Assembly (NCBI GenBank): GCA_963827605.1
Contig: CAWHBK010000003.1
Location: 620,001-684,000, forward strand
Direction of reading: 5' to 3'
Length of the DNA: 64,000 bases
Origin: DSYU01 sp963827605
Lineage (GTDB): Bacteria; Chloroflexota; Anaerolineae; Anaerolineales; Anaerolineaceae
Both the position numbers and the translations under genes were made by a program. Below, in pieces: positions 18,363 to 28,870 of the stretch (positions within the stretch are counted from its first letter, which is position 1; every line of letters starts with the position of its first letter). Below the pieces are notes generated by a model. It was not told where the DNA came from, ran no database searches, and saw only the letters and a program-made list of their open reading frames with translations.

Positions 18363-20630
18363 GTGTCTCTATCAAAATGGTTCATCCTGCTGCGAGCAAG
18401 CCTGTTCGCAGCAGTCTTGCTCGCGGCCTGCCAGCCCATTCCCATCCCCGTTCAATATAATGCTGCCTGGCAAACGGCTGATCTGCGGGTTTTCGAAGCG
18501 CCAAACCTTTCCGATCCGTCTTACGATCTGGTTGCTGCCTATGCCCGCCTTACCGCAACCGATCTCGAACTTCGTTTCGACCTGCTTGGTTCTCCGGACC
18601 CGTTTGATTACGATCTATATGTGATAATCGAGACCGGCCAGGGAGGGAATGGCCATCTCCCGTTAAACCCCCAACCTGACATCGACTGGGATATTGCGCT
18701 GGGGTTTCCTGCTCAAGGTTTACCGAGGGCTTTCGATGTCAATGGAAGCGCTTTGCAAATCCGCCCGCGCATCCAACGAGACAGCGTTCTGGACGCAGCT
18801 ACCGTCCGGCTGAGCCGGAAAGAACTGTCCGGCGACCCAATGCGTTACAAAGTATATGCATTTATCGCCAAAGCTGGTGAAAACCAGGTGGCAGATCGTA
18901 TTGGCCCGCTGCTCGCTGCTGGCCCAGCACAAGAGATACAGGCGCCGCTATCGCTCGCCTTTTGGGATGCGTTTCCAGCCGCCACGCCGGCGCAGGCACT
19001 GCGCCGCTGGAGCGGCGCCCATACCGGCCCGTATGGCCAGCGCCACGGCCTGAGCATTCTGTTACAGGCAGCGGCACAAAGCAGCATTCCCATTGCCATC
19101 CTCGATATAAAACGCCCCGAGCAGCTTTCGGCATTAGAGGCGGTCGGGGGTATGACTACCATCCGGCAGCTTCAGCAAGACAACTTACTATTACTGCCCG
19201 ATCTGGCATACGGTGACCCGCAGGTTTCGCAAGCCAGCCTGCAAATGAGCCGTACAGCAGGTCAGCGCTTCAGCCTCTCCTCCAGCCCATTTCTTTACAG
19301 TACGACACCGGGTACCTCAACAGACGTTCAGGATTTTTATAAAACGACCCGGGCAGCGTTTACGCTTCTACAAGACGACCGTCATGTACTCAAGTGGCAC
19401 AACATTCGCCTGGTTCCTATACAGGGGCTCACCACGCTCGACGATGTTCAGGTGGATGAAGAAGGCTTGACCCTTGCTACCCGGGCTGCATTGATAAACG
19501 CGGCCCTCTCCCCTGACCCTGCCAATCTGGTGGTATTAGGCGGCGACCTACCCAACAGCCCGTGGGGCGATTCTCTGATCGCCGGGCCTGCTTTCCGTTA
19601 TATTGCCGGGCATCCCTGGATCCATGCAATGGATGCGGATGACCTGCTTCATTTCCCGACCATCGATGGCGTACCCGAATGCCCCGATTTGCTCTGTCTA
19701 CCCGCGCAAGAAACAGCCTACCCACCTCAGACGCAGATTCGCCAGTCATTGCAGTCTGCACCCGCTGGGCTGTTCCGCAGCCTGGCGTGGCAAACCTACC
19801 TCAGCCTGACGGAGCCCACAACCGATCCTCGTTTGCGAGCACTGCGCGCCGGATATTTGGGGCAGGTTGGGCCGCTCCTGGCCGCCGCCCGCTGGAACGC
19901 CGCGCCAGCAGACCAAGCTTCCTGCACAGAGGATGTCAATTGGGATGGGACAGCCGAGTGCATTCTATCCTCTCAAAACAGCTTTCTCCTCCTCGACCCA
20001 GTGGGCGGACGCCTGGTTTTTGCCGCGGCTCGCATTGGTAATGAACCATTTGAAATTATCGGTCCGCGTTCCCAATTCGTCGTTGGCCTTGGCGATGCGC
20101 TCGAATGGCGTCCTGAACTCGGCCTGGCGGGCGATCCACAAGAGATCCCCGGCGCATTTGCTGACTCATCTGAAATCTGGCAAAGGTACCAGACGGAAAC
20201 CAAACCGGGTGAGATAATTCTGACAAATTCGCTTAATGGCACGCGAAAAATTTTCCACCTGACCGAGGAAGGCTTCCTGGTATCCATTGAGAGCCAGCAG
20301 ACAGGTCTCACGCATATCCCCCTGGCCCTTATTGACCGCCAATCCTTTGAGCCGGGTGGGTTCAGTCGTTATCGTCTCAATCAGGCTTCGTTATCTTCCG
20401 AATCACAAATCAATGCCTGGGAATTGGAATCAGGGATTGGCTTACAGATCACAACGAAAGGCGCTGAGGGGACAATCCACAGTTTTGCCGACAGCCGCCG
20501 GCTGCTCAAGGACCCAGAAGACCCAAACACAGGCTACCCTCCTGGACATTTCATACCCTTTCCCCTGGCAGTCATTGAACTTCAACCGCAAGGAAATTAT
20601 TCGGTCGAAATTCACCTGGGCAAGCACTAA
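18363..20630 (+). CDS. Large lipoprotein of unknown function
   Basis: The frame opens earlier, at 18285, but that part covers the terminator. The GTG at 18363 gives a normal lipoprotein signal ending in LLAAC. The mature part of about 730 residues has an N-terminal beta-rich segment (about 35-180) that recalls DOMON/glucodextranase-type domains. A middle part has TTIRQLQQDNLLLLPD and a GGDLPNSPWG segment. The C-terminal beta domain (about 530-755, with DVNWDGTAECILSS and FLLLDPVGGRLVF) resembles the accessory beta domains of GH57/GH38-like enzymes. I see no catalytic site I can name. A role in polysaccharide handling on the cell surface is a guess. Confidence 0.7.
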   Translation: MSLSKWFILLRASLFAAVLLAACQPIPIPVQYNAAWQTADLRVFEAPNLSDPSYDLVAAYARLTATDLELRFDLLGSPDPFDYDLYVIIETGQGGNGHLPLNPQPDIDWDIALGFPAQGLPRAFDVNGSALQIRPRIQRDSVLDAATVRLSRKELSGDPMRYKVYAFIAKAGENQVADRIGPLLAAGPAQEIQAPLSLAFWDAFPAATPAQALRRWSGAHTGPYGQRHGLSILLQAAAQSSIPIAILDIKRPEQLSALEAVGGMTTIRQLQQDNLLLLPDLAYGDPQVSQASLQMSRTAGQRFSLSSSPFLYSTTPGTSTDVQDFYKTTRAAFTLLQDDRHVLKWHNIRLVPIQGLTTLDDVQVDEEGLTLATRAALINAALSPDPANLVVLGGDLPNSPWGDSLIAGPAFRYIAGHPWIHAMDADDLLHFPTIDGVPECPDLLCLPAQETAYPPQTQIRQSLQSAPAGLFRSLAWQTYLSLTEPTTDPRLRALRAGYLGQVGPLLAAARWNAAPADQASCTEDVNWDGTAECILSSQNSFLLLDPVGGRLVFAAARIGNEPFEIIGPRSQFVVGLGDALEWRPELGLAGDPQEIPGAFADSSEIWQRYQTETKPGEIILTNSLNGTRKIFHLTEEGFLVSIESQQTGLTHIPLALIDRQSFEPGGFSRYRLNQASLSSESQINAWELESGIGLQITTKGAEGTIHSFADSRRLLKDPEDPNTGYPPGHFIPFPLAVIELQPQGNYSVEIHLGKH

Positions 20631-20644
20631 TGGAGCCTTTCTCT

Positions 20645-20664
20645 ATTGTGTCGATTTGCACAAT
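20645..20664 (+). promoter_or_regulatory. Candidate Rex operator upstream of rex
   Basis: ATTGTG and CACAAT flank 8 bases, giving the outer arms of the Rex consensus TTGTGAAN4TTCACAA in an 18-bp frame. A further TTGTGA half-site lies just downstream. The site is about 100 bases before the rex ATG, which suits autoregulation. Confidence 0.45.
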
Positions 20665-20761
20665 TTTCACCTTTGTGATAAAGTATCTTCAAGTAATTAC
20701 AGATTTGAGAATGTAGCGAACGGTAAATAGACACAGATCACATCTAAATGGAGGAAGCGGG

Positions 20762-21385
20762 ATGGAAACTTCTACTTCTATTCCTGAAATCATTGTCGGA
20801 CGGCTGCCGGTTTACCTGCAAGCCCTGGAGCATATGCTCGGCAAGGGCATTTTCACTACATCATCTCAAGAACTGGGTGAGGTTATTGATATATCCGCAG
20901 CCCAGATCCGTAAGGACCTTTCCCAATTTGGTGAATTTGGCAAACAAGGGAAGGGGTATCACATCCCCTATCTGGTCGAGCAGTTACGTTCCATCCTGCA
21001 TGTCGATCGTGTTTGGGACATGGTCGTGATTGGTGCTGGCAACCTTGGGCATGCCATCGCTCACTATCAGGGATTTATCAATCACGGTTTCCGCGTGGTG
21101 ATGATCTTCGATAACTCCCCAGAACGCATCGGTACAAAGATTGCCGACATCACCATCCAGGATTCGGCGGATGTTATCGACGCGGTACAACAGGCTGGGA
21201 TCAAGGTGGCTATGCTGACCGTACCAGCATCCGCTGCTCAGGCGGTTACCAACGATCTAGTCAAAGCCGGGATTAAGTCGATCCTCAATTACGCGCCCAT
21301 CACGATCGCCGTTCCCCCGGACGTCCACGTCCAATACGTTGACCCGGTTATCTATCTCCAGCGAATGACGTATTATCTGGATTAA
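20762..21385 (+). CDS. rex: Redox-sensing transcriptional repressor Rex
   Basis: The 207-residue protein has a winged-helix domain (8-75, with LPVYLQALEHM and SAAQIRKDLSQFGEFG) and a Rossmann domain with VVIGAGNLGHA, then the domain-swapped C-terminal helix (VIYLQRMTYYLD). Rex senses the NADH/NAD+ ratio and leaves DNA when NADH is high, freeing genes of fermentation and anaerobic respiration. The ATG has a GGAGG site 8-11 bases upstream. A matching operator lies in its own upstream region. No target operon is visible in the window. Confidence 0.96.
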   Translation: METSTSIPEIIVGRLPVYLQALEHMLGKGIFTTSSQELGEVIDISAAQIRKDLSQFGEFGKQGKGYHIPYLVEQLRSILHVDRVWDMVVIGAGNLGHAIAHYQGFINHGFRVVMIFDNSPERIGTKIADITIQDSADVIDAVQQAGIKVAMLTVPASAAQAVTNDLVKAGIKSILNYAPITIAVPPDVHVQYVDPVIYLQRMTYYLD

Positions 21386-21443
21386 AAGGGAAACGCATTG
21401 GTTTTGTAAATTTGATCGCCAATAACCAATCGTTGGTTGCCAT

Positions 21444-21473
21444 AAAAAAACGCGAGCCGGGCTCGCGTTTTTT
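21444..21473. terminator. Bidirectional terminator between rex and mreB
   Basis: CGCGAGC (21451-21457) and GCTCGCG (21461-21467) enclose 3 bases. An A-tract lies before and a T-tract after the stem, so it can stop both convergent genes. Confidence 0.88.
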
Positions 21474-21477
21474 ATCA

Positions 21478-22491
21478 TCAGGTAGCGATCAGGCTTCGTC
21501 GCAGGACATCCCGCATCGCCAGCGCGCGCGCGGCGCCTTCCGCCGTACATGTGGTTGGATTATCAACTAAATAGGCAGGTATGCCCAGCGCCCGAGTCAG
21601 GAATTTATCAATACCACGCAGCAGTGCGCCGCCGCCACACAACGCCACTCCCCGGTCGATAATGTCCGAGATCAGTTCAGGGGGGGTGCGCTCCAAAACA
21701 CGCCGGGCGGTGTTTACTACCTCGTTCAACGGTTCCTGAAGTGCTTCAACAATATCATCCGTGGTCAATGAAACTGGTCGTGGCAGACCACTCACCTGGT
21801 CCTGGCCTTGTACTTCCATGGTTTGCTGCTGGTCCTGCGGAACAGCAGCACCAATTCGGATCTTTAATAACTCAGCGGTGGGCTGACCAATCACAATTCC
21901 ATACTTCTTGCGTACATAGCTGGTAATGGCTTCATCCATTTTGAAGCCACCGGTCCGTGATGTATCAGCCCGGACGATGTCATTCATGGCCAGCACCCCT
22001 GCCTGGATCGTCCCGCCCCCTAATGATAAAATCATGTTCCCTGAGGGGGTTGCAATGGGTAAGTCGATGCCTAACGCTGCGGCAAGGGGCTGGTAAACCA
22101 TAAAGACCGAGCCGGTCGAGCCTAACCCGGCCTCATGCACTGCCCGGCTCTCCACGCTGGTGACTCCGTACGGCACTGTCAGCATGATTTTTGGCGGGAA
22201 AATCTGCATCGGTCCAGCGATCTTGTTTTTCAGCAGGTGCTTTAAAAAGTTCTCAGTCACTTCAAACCGCGCAATTACGCCATGTTGAAGCGGCCGGACA
22301 ACCTCAATATTATCCGAAACGCGCCCAAGCATATCGCGTGCAGATTGGCCCGCCTCGACCATTTTCTGTTCGTTCACGACGATCGCCACAACTGTTGGTT
22401 CTTGCAACAGAATCTGGTTACCTTCGGCAATCACCGTATTCATGGTGCCGAGATCGATTCCGAGTTCTCTGCTAAAGCTAAAGAGTGGCAT
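21478..22491 (-). CDS. mreB: Rod shape-determining protein MreB/Mbl
   Basis: This is a 337-residue actin-like ATPase: phosphate 1 loop GIDLGTMNTVIA, phosphate 2 LSLGGGTIQAGV, and adenosine loop GVALCGGGALLRG. MreB filaments under the membrane organise wall elongation. It is last in the run atpA-atpG-atpD-atpC-mreB, 88 bases after atpC. The mreC and mreD genes are not here. The position fits the PBP2 and SEDS genes elsewhere in the window as a shared elongation machine, but they are not linked. Confidence 0.95.
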   Translation of the reverse strand: MPLFSFSRELGIDLGTMNTVIAEGNQILLQEPTVVAIVVNEQKMVEAGQSARDMLGRVSDNIEVVRPLQHGVIARFEVTENFLKHLLKNKIAGPMQIFPPKIMLTVPYGVTSVESRAVHEAGLGSTGSVFMVYQPLAAALGIDLPIATPSGNMILSLGGGTIQAGVLAMNDIVRADTSRTGGFKMDEAITSYVRKKYGIVIGQPTAELLKIRIGAAVPQDQQQTMEVQGQDQVSGLPRPVSLTTDDIVEALQEPLNEVVNTARRVLERTPPELISDIIDRGVALCGGGALLRGIDKFLTRALGIPAYLVDNPTTCTAEGAARALAMRDVLRRSLIAT

Positions 22492-22579
22492 ATAGTTACG
22501 GTTCTCTCCCTTATTGGGGACTAGGAGCGCCGGCCCTCACGGAAACGGCGAGCTGCATCGAGTCGTAGATTTGAGCGTT

Positions 22580-22943
22580 TTAGCGCGGCCTGGATTTCAG
22601 GTATGTGTCAGGGTCTTTCCCAACCCCTGCCTTTAATGACTCTTCGGCCTGCTTGCGGGCTTGTTCCGCACGATGGATATCGATCTCGGCAACATTTTCT
22701 GCCGCATCCGCCAATACCGTAATCTGGTCTGGTTGCACTTCAGCCACCCCACCGGAGACGGTAAAATACGCGTCTTCTCCTTTTGATCGAACTCGAATTA
22801 CACCAAACTGCAATACGGTCAGAACCGGAGAATGGTTCGGGAGAATGCCCATTTCTCCAGCGGCCCCGGGTAAGTACAACCATATCCGGTTCTCCCTGGT
22901 AGACAATCCGGTCCTGTGAAACGATTTCGCAGCGAATTGGCAT
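22580..22943 (-). pseudogene. atpC: ATP synthase epsilon subunit, one-base frameshift
   Basis: The start MPIRCEIVSQDRIVYQGEPD and the continuation LPGAAGEMGILPNHSPVLT lie in two frames. The span of 364 bases is one more than a multiple of three. One extra base near 22871 explains it: the codons for MVVLPGA are interrupted by an A. The product would have 120 residues, somewhat short for epsilon (usually 130-140), ending soon after the first C-terminal helix. Epsilon joins the F1 rotor and controls ATPase activity. Since the enzyme is essential to most such cells, a sequencing error is more likely than true loss. Confidence 0.85.
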
Positions 22944-23036
22944 GAAAACTCCTACCTTACCCTTACAGCGCGAACCGCGACACTTATATTTGTATCGCAT
23001 TTACTATTGGCCGCAATTACTATTGCGCCGCAATTA

Positions 23037-24443
23037 CTATTGCGCCGCTTCCAATTCCTTTGCCCGCTCGACTACCTCTTCGATCCCGCCAACCATGTAG
23101 AAGGCCTGTTCAGGTAAATCATCGTGCTTGCCGTCTAGAATCTCGCGGAAGCCGCGCACGGTTTCGCGCAGCGGTACATACCGCCCCTGGCGCCCGGTAA
23201 ACTGTTCCGCTACAAACATCGGCTGTGACAAGAAACGCTCGATCTTGCGCGCTCTTGAGACAATCAGTTTATCGTCTTCATTCAATTCGTCAAACCCGAG
23301 GATAGCAATGATATCCTGTAAATCCTTGTAACGCTGCAGCATCCGCTGCACTTCACGCGCAGTATTATAGTGATCCTCACCTACGATTAGCGGGTCCAGG
23401 ATACGCGAGGTAGATGTGAGTGGATCGACGGCTGGAAAAATCGATTTTTCTACGATTGCCCGGTCAAGGGCAATGGTTGCGTCCAGGTGCGTGAAAGTAG
23501 CCACCGGCGCCGGATCGGAGTAATCATCCGCCGGGACATAGACGGCTTGCATGGAGGTAATCGACCCGTTCTTTGTCGAGGTGATCCGCTCCTGTAACTC
23601 ACCCATTTCGGTCGATAGGGTCGGCTGGTACCCCACTGCTGAAGGCATGCGTCCCAGCAGCGCCGATACTTCAGAACCAGACATGGTAAATCGGAAAATG
23701 TTATCGATGAACAGGAGCACGTCCCGACTCTGGTCACGGAAATATTCCGCCATCGCCAGGGCAGTCAACGCGACACGCAATCGTACGCCAGATGGTTCAT
23801 TCATCTGACCGAAAACCATTACGGTGTCCTTCATTACGCCTGACTCAAGCATCTCCCGATACAGCTGTGTCCCTTCGCGAGTGCGCTCACCGACCCCGGC
23901 AAATACGGAATTGCCCTGATGCACTGTAGCAATGGAGCGGATCAATTCCATAATGATGACCGTTTTGCCTGTACCCGCGCCGCCAAAAATGCCGGTTTTT
24001 CCGCCTTTGGTGAATGGCGCAATCAGGTCGACCACTTTGAGACCGGTTTCAAACACATCTACGCGCGTCGACTGCTCTTCGAAGGAAGGCGCCGGCCGGT
24101 GGATCGGATAAAACAGTTTCGCATCAACCGGTCCCTTATTGTCGACCGGCTGGCCAAGCACGTTGAAAATTCGCCCCAAGCCAGCATCGCCTACCGGCAC
24201 CATGATCGGCGAGCCGGTGCGCCTAGCCGGCACACCGCGCTGCAAGCCATCCGTGCCGCCCATCGAAACCGTGCGGACCCGACTATTACCCAGGTGTTTC
24301 TGTACCTCTAAAACGAGCAACTTTTTATCATCCAGAGGGATTTCAATTGCCTCATAAATCTCGGGCAAATCACCCTCCGAGAATTCAACATCCACAACAC
24401 CACCCAGGATCTGTACCACTCGCCCTATATTTTTTTGATCCAT
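23037..24443 (-). CDS. atpD: ATP synthase subunit beta
   Basis: The 468-residue catalytic F1 subunit has Walker A GGAGTGKTV, the catalytic Glu in GERTREG, Walker B VLLFIDNIFRF, and the ALLGRMPSAVGYQPTL stretch. It makes ATP at the interface with alpha. It lies 16 bases after atpG and 94 bases before atpC. Confidence 0.98.
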   Translation of the reverse strand: MDQKNIGRVVQILGGVVDVEFSEGDLPEIYEAIEIPLDDKKLLVLEVQKHLGNSRVRTVSMGGTDGLQRGVPARRTGSPIMVPVGDAGLGRIFNVLGQPVDNKGPVDAKLFYPIHRPAPSFEEQSTRVDVFETGLKVVDLIAPFTKGGKTGIFGGAGTGKTVIIMELIRSIATVHQGNSVFAGVGERTREGTQLYREMLESGVMKDTVMVFGQMNEPSGVRLRVALTALAMAEYFRDQSRDVLLFIDNIFRFTMSGSEVSALLGRMPSAVGYQPTLSTEMGELQERITSTKNGSITSMQAVYVPADDYSDPAPVATFTHLDATIALDRAIVEKSIFPAVDPLTSTSRILDPLIVGEDHYNTAREVQRMLQRYKDLQDIIAILGFDELNEDDKLIVSRARKIERFLSQPMFVAEQFTGRQGRYVPLRETVRGFREILDGKHDDLPEQAFYMVGGIEEVVERAKELEAAQ

Positions 24444-24458
24444 AAAATCTTCCTCGGT

Positions 24459-25355
24459 TTAGCCGTTCTCCAGCGCTTCTGCGCCGCCGGAAATATCCAG
24501 CATCTCGTTGGTAATTAACTGCTGGCGCAGTTTGTTATATTCTAGTTGCAGATTCCCGATCAGATCATTCGCACTCGCGGTTGCGTTACGCATTGCAAGC
24601 ATGCGAGCGGCATGCTCGCTGGCTTGCGCGGAAAGGATCGCCTGATAAATCTGTATTGCGGTAAAACGCGGTACGATCTGATTGAGCAATTCTTCCTGGT
24701 CAGGCTCGTAGGTAAATACCGCGCTCGACTGATGATGGGTGACATTGTAATTTTGCAGGTTTTTATCTTCGCTGTATGTCACTTCTAATGGAAGAAGCTT
24801 GCGCATGGTCGGCCGCTGCGTCACCATGTTGACGAACTCCGTATAGGCTACATACACCTGATCAAAGATGCCTTTTTCAAAATCCTCAACCACCAACCGG
24901 CCGATCGCTGAGACATCCGCAAAAGTGGGTGGATTGGGCAAGTTCGTGAATTCGGCCACTACGCTCTTCCCACGCCGCAGCAGCATATCGCGGCCTTTGC
25001 GTCCCACGGTCACGTAACTAACCGGGACAGGCGACTTCGCAAATGCAGATAAGGCCTCGCGCATGATATTCACGTTGTATGCACCGGCCAACCCGCGGTC
25101 CCCGCTGACCAACACCACCAACACGTTGCGAACTTCATTCCGTTCTCGAAGCAGCGGGTGCAGATGCGTATGGCCCGGCTGCCTTGCCAGGTGTATCAGC
25201 ACCTTCCACGCCTTTTCGGCATAAGGGCGTGTGGCCAGGGTAGCCTGCACGGCTTTGCGCACATAACTGGCGCTGACCGTTTCCAGGGCCTTGGTAACCT
25301 GGGCCAGGTTCTTGATACTCCGCACACGCAGACGCAGTTCTCGAGTAGATGGCAT
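24459..25355 (-). CDS. atpG: ATP synthase subunit gamma
   Basis: The 298-residue central stalk subunit has the N-terminal helix STRELRLRVRSIKNLAQVTK, the middle domain with VLVSGDRGLAGAYN, and the long C-terminal helix (MLAMRNATASANDLIGNLQL). It turns inside the alpha-beta ring and couples proton flow to catalysis. It starts 5 bases after the atpA stop. Confidence 0.96.
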   Translation of the reverse strand: MPSTRELRLRVRSIKNLAQVTKALETVSASYVRKAVQATLATRPYAEKAWKVLIHLARQPGHTHLHPLLRERNEVRNVLVVLVSGDRGLAGAYNVNIMREALSAFAKSPVPVSYVTVGRKGRDMLLRRGKSVVAEFTNLPNPPTFADVSAIGRLVVEDFEKGIFDQVYVAYTEFVNMVTQRPTMRKLLPLEVTYSEDKNLQNYNVTHHQSSAVFTYEPDQEELLNQIVPRFTAIQIYQAILSAQASEHAARMLAMRNATASANDLIGNLQLEYNKLRQQLITNEMLDISGGAEALENG

Positions 25356-25360
25356 ACGTT

Positions 25361-27022
<1,662 letters not shown>

Positions 27023-27062
27023 TTACCCTCCCGGTTGGATAAGGATAACGATAGATAGCTCA

Positions 27063-28136
27063 TTAATAATTTCGAATATCTTCCACACAGGAAGCGTCCA
27101 TACGTTTTAAAAGTGCTACAAGCAATTTCACTGCCTGGTCGTAATCATCGCGATGGATGATCGAGCTGTGCGAGTGAATATGCCTGGCCGGCACTGCAAT
27201 TACCACGGTGGGAACGCCTGTGTGGTGCAGGTGAATGGCTGCTCCATCGGTGGCTCCGCCTTCGATCACCGAAGTCTGGATCGGAATACCCTGTTCTTTG
27301 GCGGTGTCCATGACCAGGTCGCGCAGTTTCAGGTTTGGAATCATACGCGCATCATACATTAATACGGTTGGGCCTTTGCCAAGTTGAACGGTGCTTTCGT
27401 CTTTCCTCACCCCAGGTACATCCCCGGCTATATCCGACTCGAGCACAATTGCTACATCCGGGTTTACCGCTGCGACACTGGTGGTCGCCCCGCGCAAACC
27501 CACCTCTTCCATCACCGTCGCGGCAGCGTAAATCACGTTGGGGTGGGGCTGCTCTTGTAGTTCTTGAAGCGCCGAAATCATCAATGCCACGCCGACCCGG
27601 TCATCAAATGCCTTTGAAAGATAACTCTTGCCGTTCGCAAGGATGACGAAATCGGCGCGGGGAATAATTGGATCACCCGCACGCACGCCGGCGGCTTCAA
27701 CTTCTTCCAGGCTGGTCGCCCCGATATCGATGTACATCTCCTTGCGCTCGACAACCTTTTTGCGTTCCTCAGCCGAAAGCATATGCGGCGGTTTGACCCC
27801 GATAACGCCGACAACATCCCCCAGGCGCGTTTTGATCACCACCCGCTGGCCCAATAACACCTGATCGAACCAACCACCCAGCGTGATAAACTTGATGTAT
27901 CCTTCTGCGGTGATCAACTTGACCATAAAGCCAATTTCATCCATATGGCCGGCGAGCATAACCCGCGGCCCATTTTCCAGGCCGGTCTTACGGCATATGA
28001 TGCTGCCCAGTTGATCTTGTGAAAGCTCGCCTAGCCCTTCCATTAATCGGCGGGTAACTGCGCGTACCGGGGCTTCATAACCCGGGACACCATGTGCTTC
28101 GGTCAATTCTTGCAAAAGGCGGGTAGTTTTGTCCAA
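27063..28136 (-). CDS. M42 family metallopeptidase (glutamyl aminopeptidase/deblocking type)
   Basis: The 357-residue protein has the two-metal site of M42: AGHMDEIGFMV near 67, the PRADFV-to-KAFDDRVGVAL stretch with its Asp ligand, the MEEVGLRGA catalytic Glu pair, a DIAGD ligand, and the final HSHSSIIHRDDYD His. These cytosolic enzymes trim peptides as large dodecameric shells. On this strand a TATTAT box lies about 110 bases upstream, so this gene may lead the atp transcript. Confidence 0.92.
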   Translation of the reverse strand: MDKTTRLLQELTEAHGVPGYEAPVRAVTRRLMEGLGELSQDQLGSIICRKTGLENGPRVMLAGHMDEIGFMVKLITAEGYIKFITLGGWFDQVLLGQRVVIKTRLGDVVGVIGVKPPHMLSAEERKKVVERKEMYIDIGATSLEEVEAAGVRAGDPIIPRADFVILANGKSYLSKAFDDRVGVALMISALQELQEQPHPNVIYAAATVMEEVGLRGATTSVAAVNPDVAIVLESDIAGDVPGVRKDESTVQLGKGPTVLMYDARMIPNLKLRDLVMDTAKEQGIPIQTSVIEGGATDGAAIHLHHTGVPTVVIAVPARHIHSHSSIIHRDDYDQAVKLLVALLKRMDASCVEDIRNY

Positions 28137-28173
28137 GATAATTCCTTTTTGCTTTGCCCCATACTGAGCATAT

Positions 28174-28194
28174 TACGCGACTATCCGTCGCGTA
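28174..28194. promoter_or_regulatory. 8-bp inverted repeat in the M42/atp leader
   Basis: TACGCGAC and GTCGCGTA flank 5 bases, about 40 bases before the M42 start and downstream of a TATTAT box on the same strand. It could be an operator or a leader hairpin. Confidence 0.35.
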
Positions 28195-28285
28195 CATGCA
28201 GGTTTTGTTTTCAGAGAATTCTTAAGAAATGGTGTATTGCGAGTACTATAATACCTGAAAGCCCAACAATTGTCCAGAAGTGGAT

Positions 28286-28870
28286 CTACCCCGTAAAATA
28301 CTGCAGCGCCAGGCGGAGACGTTCTTCAATATCATCCTGCGGTGCATCCCGCGGGATGGCCTGAATCGCAGTCTGCGCCTCGACAACGCTGTAACCCAGG
28401 CCTGTCAGTGCTTCCAAAACCGCCTCATCAATCCCTGCCACGCTGCTCCCCACCATCTCCAGCATATCGCCGGCATGGATGCGGTCCTGCATATGCAGCA
28501 GAATCTTTTGGGCGGTACGTTTACCAACCCCAGGCACGCGAGAAAACACCTCGCCCTGCTCATTGACCACTGCCCTGCGGATCGCATCAATCGATAGGGT
28601 CGACAGGACTGCCATGGCCAGTCGTGGGCCTACCCCATCCACTCCCAAAAGCAAGGTAAAGTATTCGCGCTCCTGTTCGGTCTCAAATCCGTATAAAGCC
28701 AGCAGATCCTCACGAACAATCAGGTGCGTAAACAGGAAGATGCGTTCCATCATTCGCAGCCGGGCACGCAGCGGGGTGGACGCAAAAACCTGCAGCCCTA
28801 CGCCCCCCACCCGAATAACCAGGGAATGATCTCCAATTCCAATGACTTCGCCTTCGACTGTAGCGATCAT
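28286..28870 (-). CDS. ruvA: Holliday junction branch migration protein RuvA
   Basis: The 194-residue protein has the N-terminal OB fold (MIATVEGEVIGIGDHSLVIR), the helix-hairpin-helix region (LLGVDGVGPRLAMAVLS and RVPGVGKRTAQKILLHM), and a C-terminal RuvB-binding domain (EALTGLGYSVVEAQTAI). RuvA tetramers hold the junction open for the RuvB motor. It overlaps the stop of the SpoU methyltransferase gene by 4 bases. No ruvB follows in this window. Confidence 0.96.
   Translation of the reverse strand: MIATVEGEVIGIGDHSLVIRVGGVGLQVFASTPLRARLRMMERIFLFTHLIVREDLLALYGFETEQEREYFTLLLGVDGVGPRLAMAVLSTLSIDAIRRAVVNEQGEVFSRVPGVGKRTAQKILLHMQDRIHAGDMLEMVGSSVAGIDEAVLEALTGLGYSVVEAQTAIQAIPRDAPQDDIEERLRLALQYFTG

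Noticed and set aside
22580..22943. Programmed frameshifting in atpC
   Set aside because: No slippery heptamer or downstream structure is evident, and atpC is not known to use it; a sequence error is simpler.
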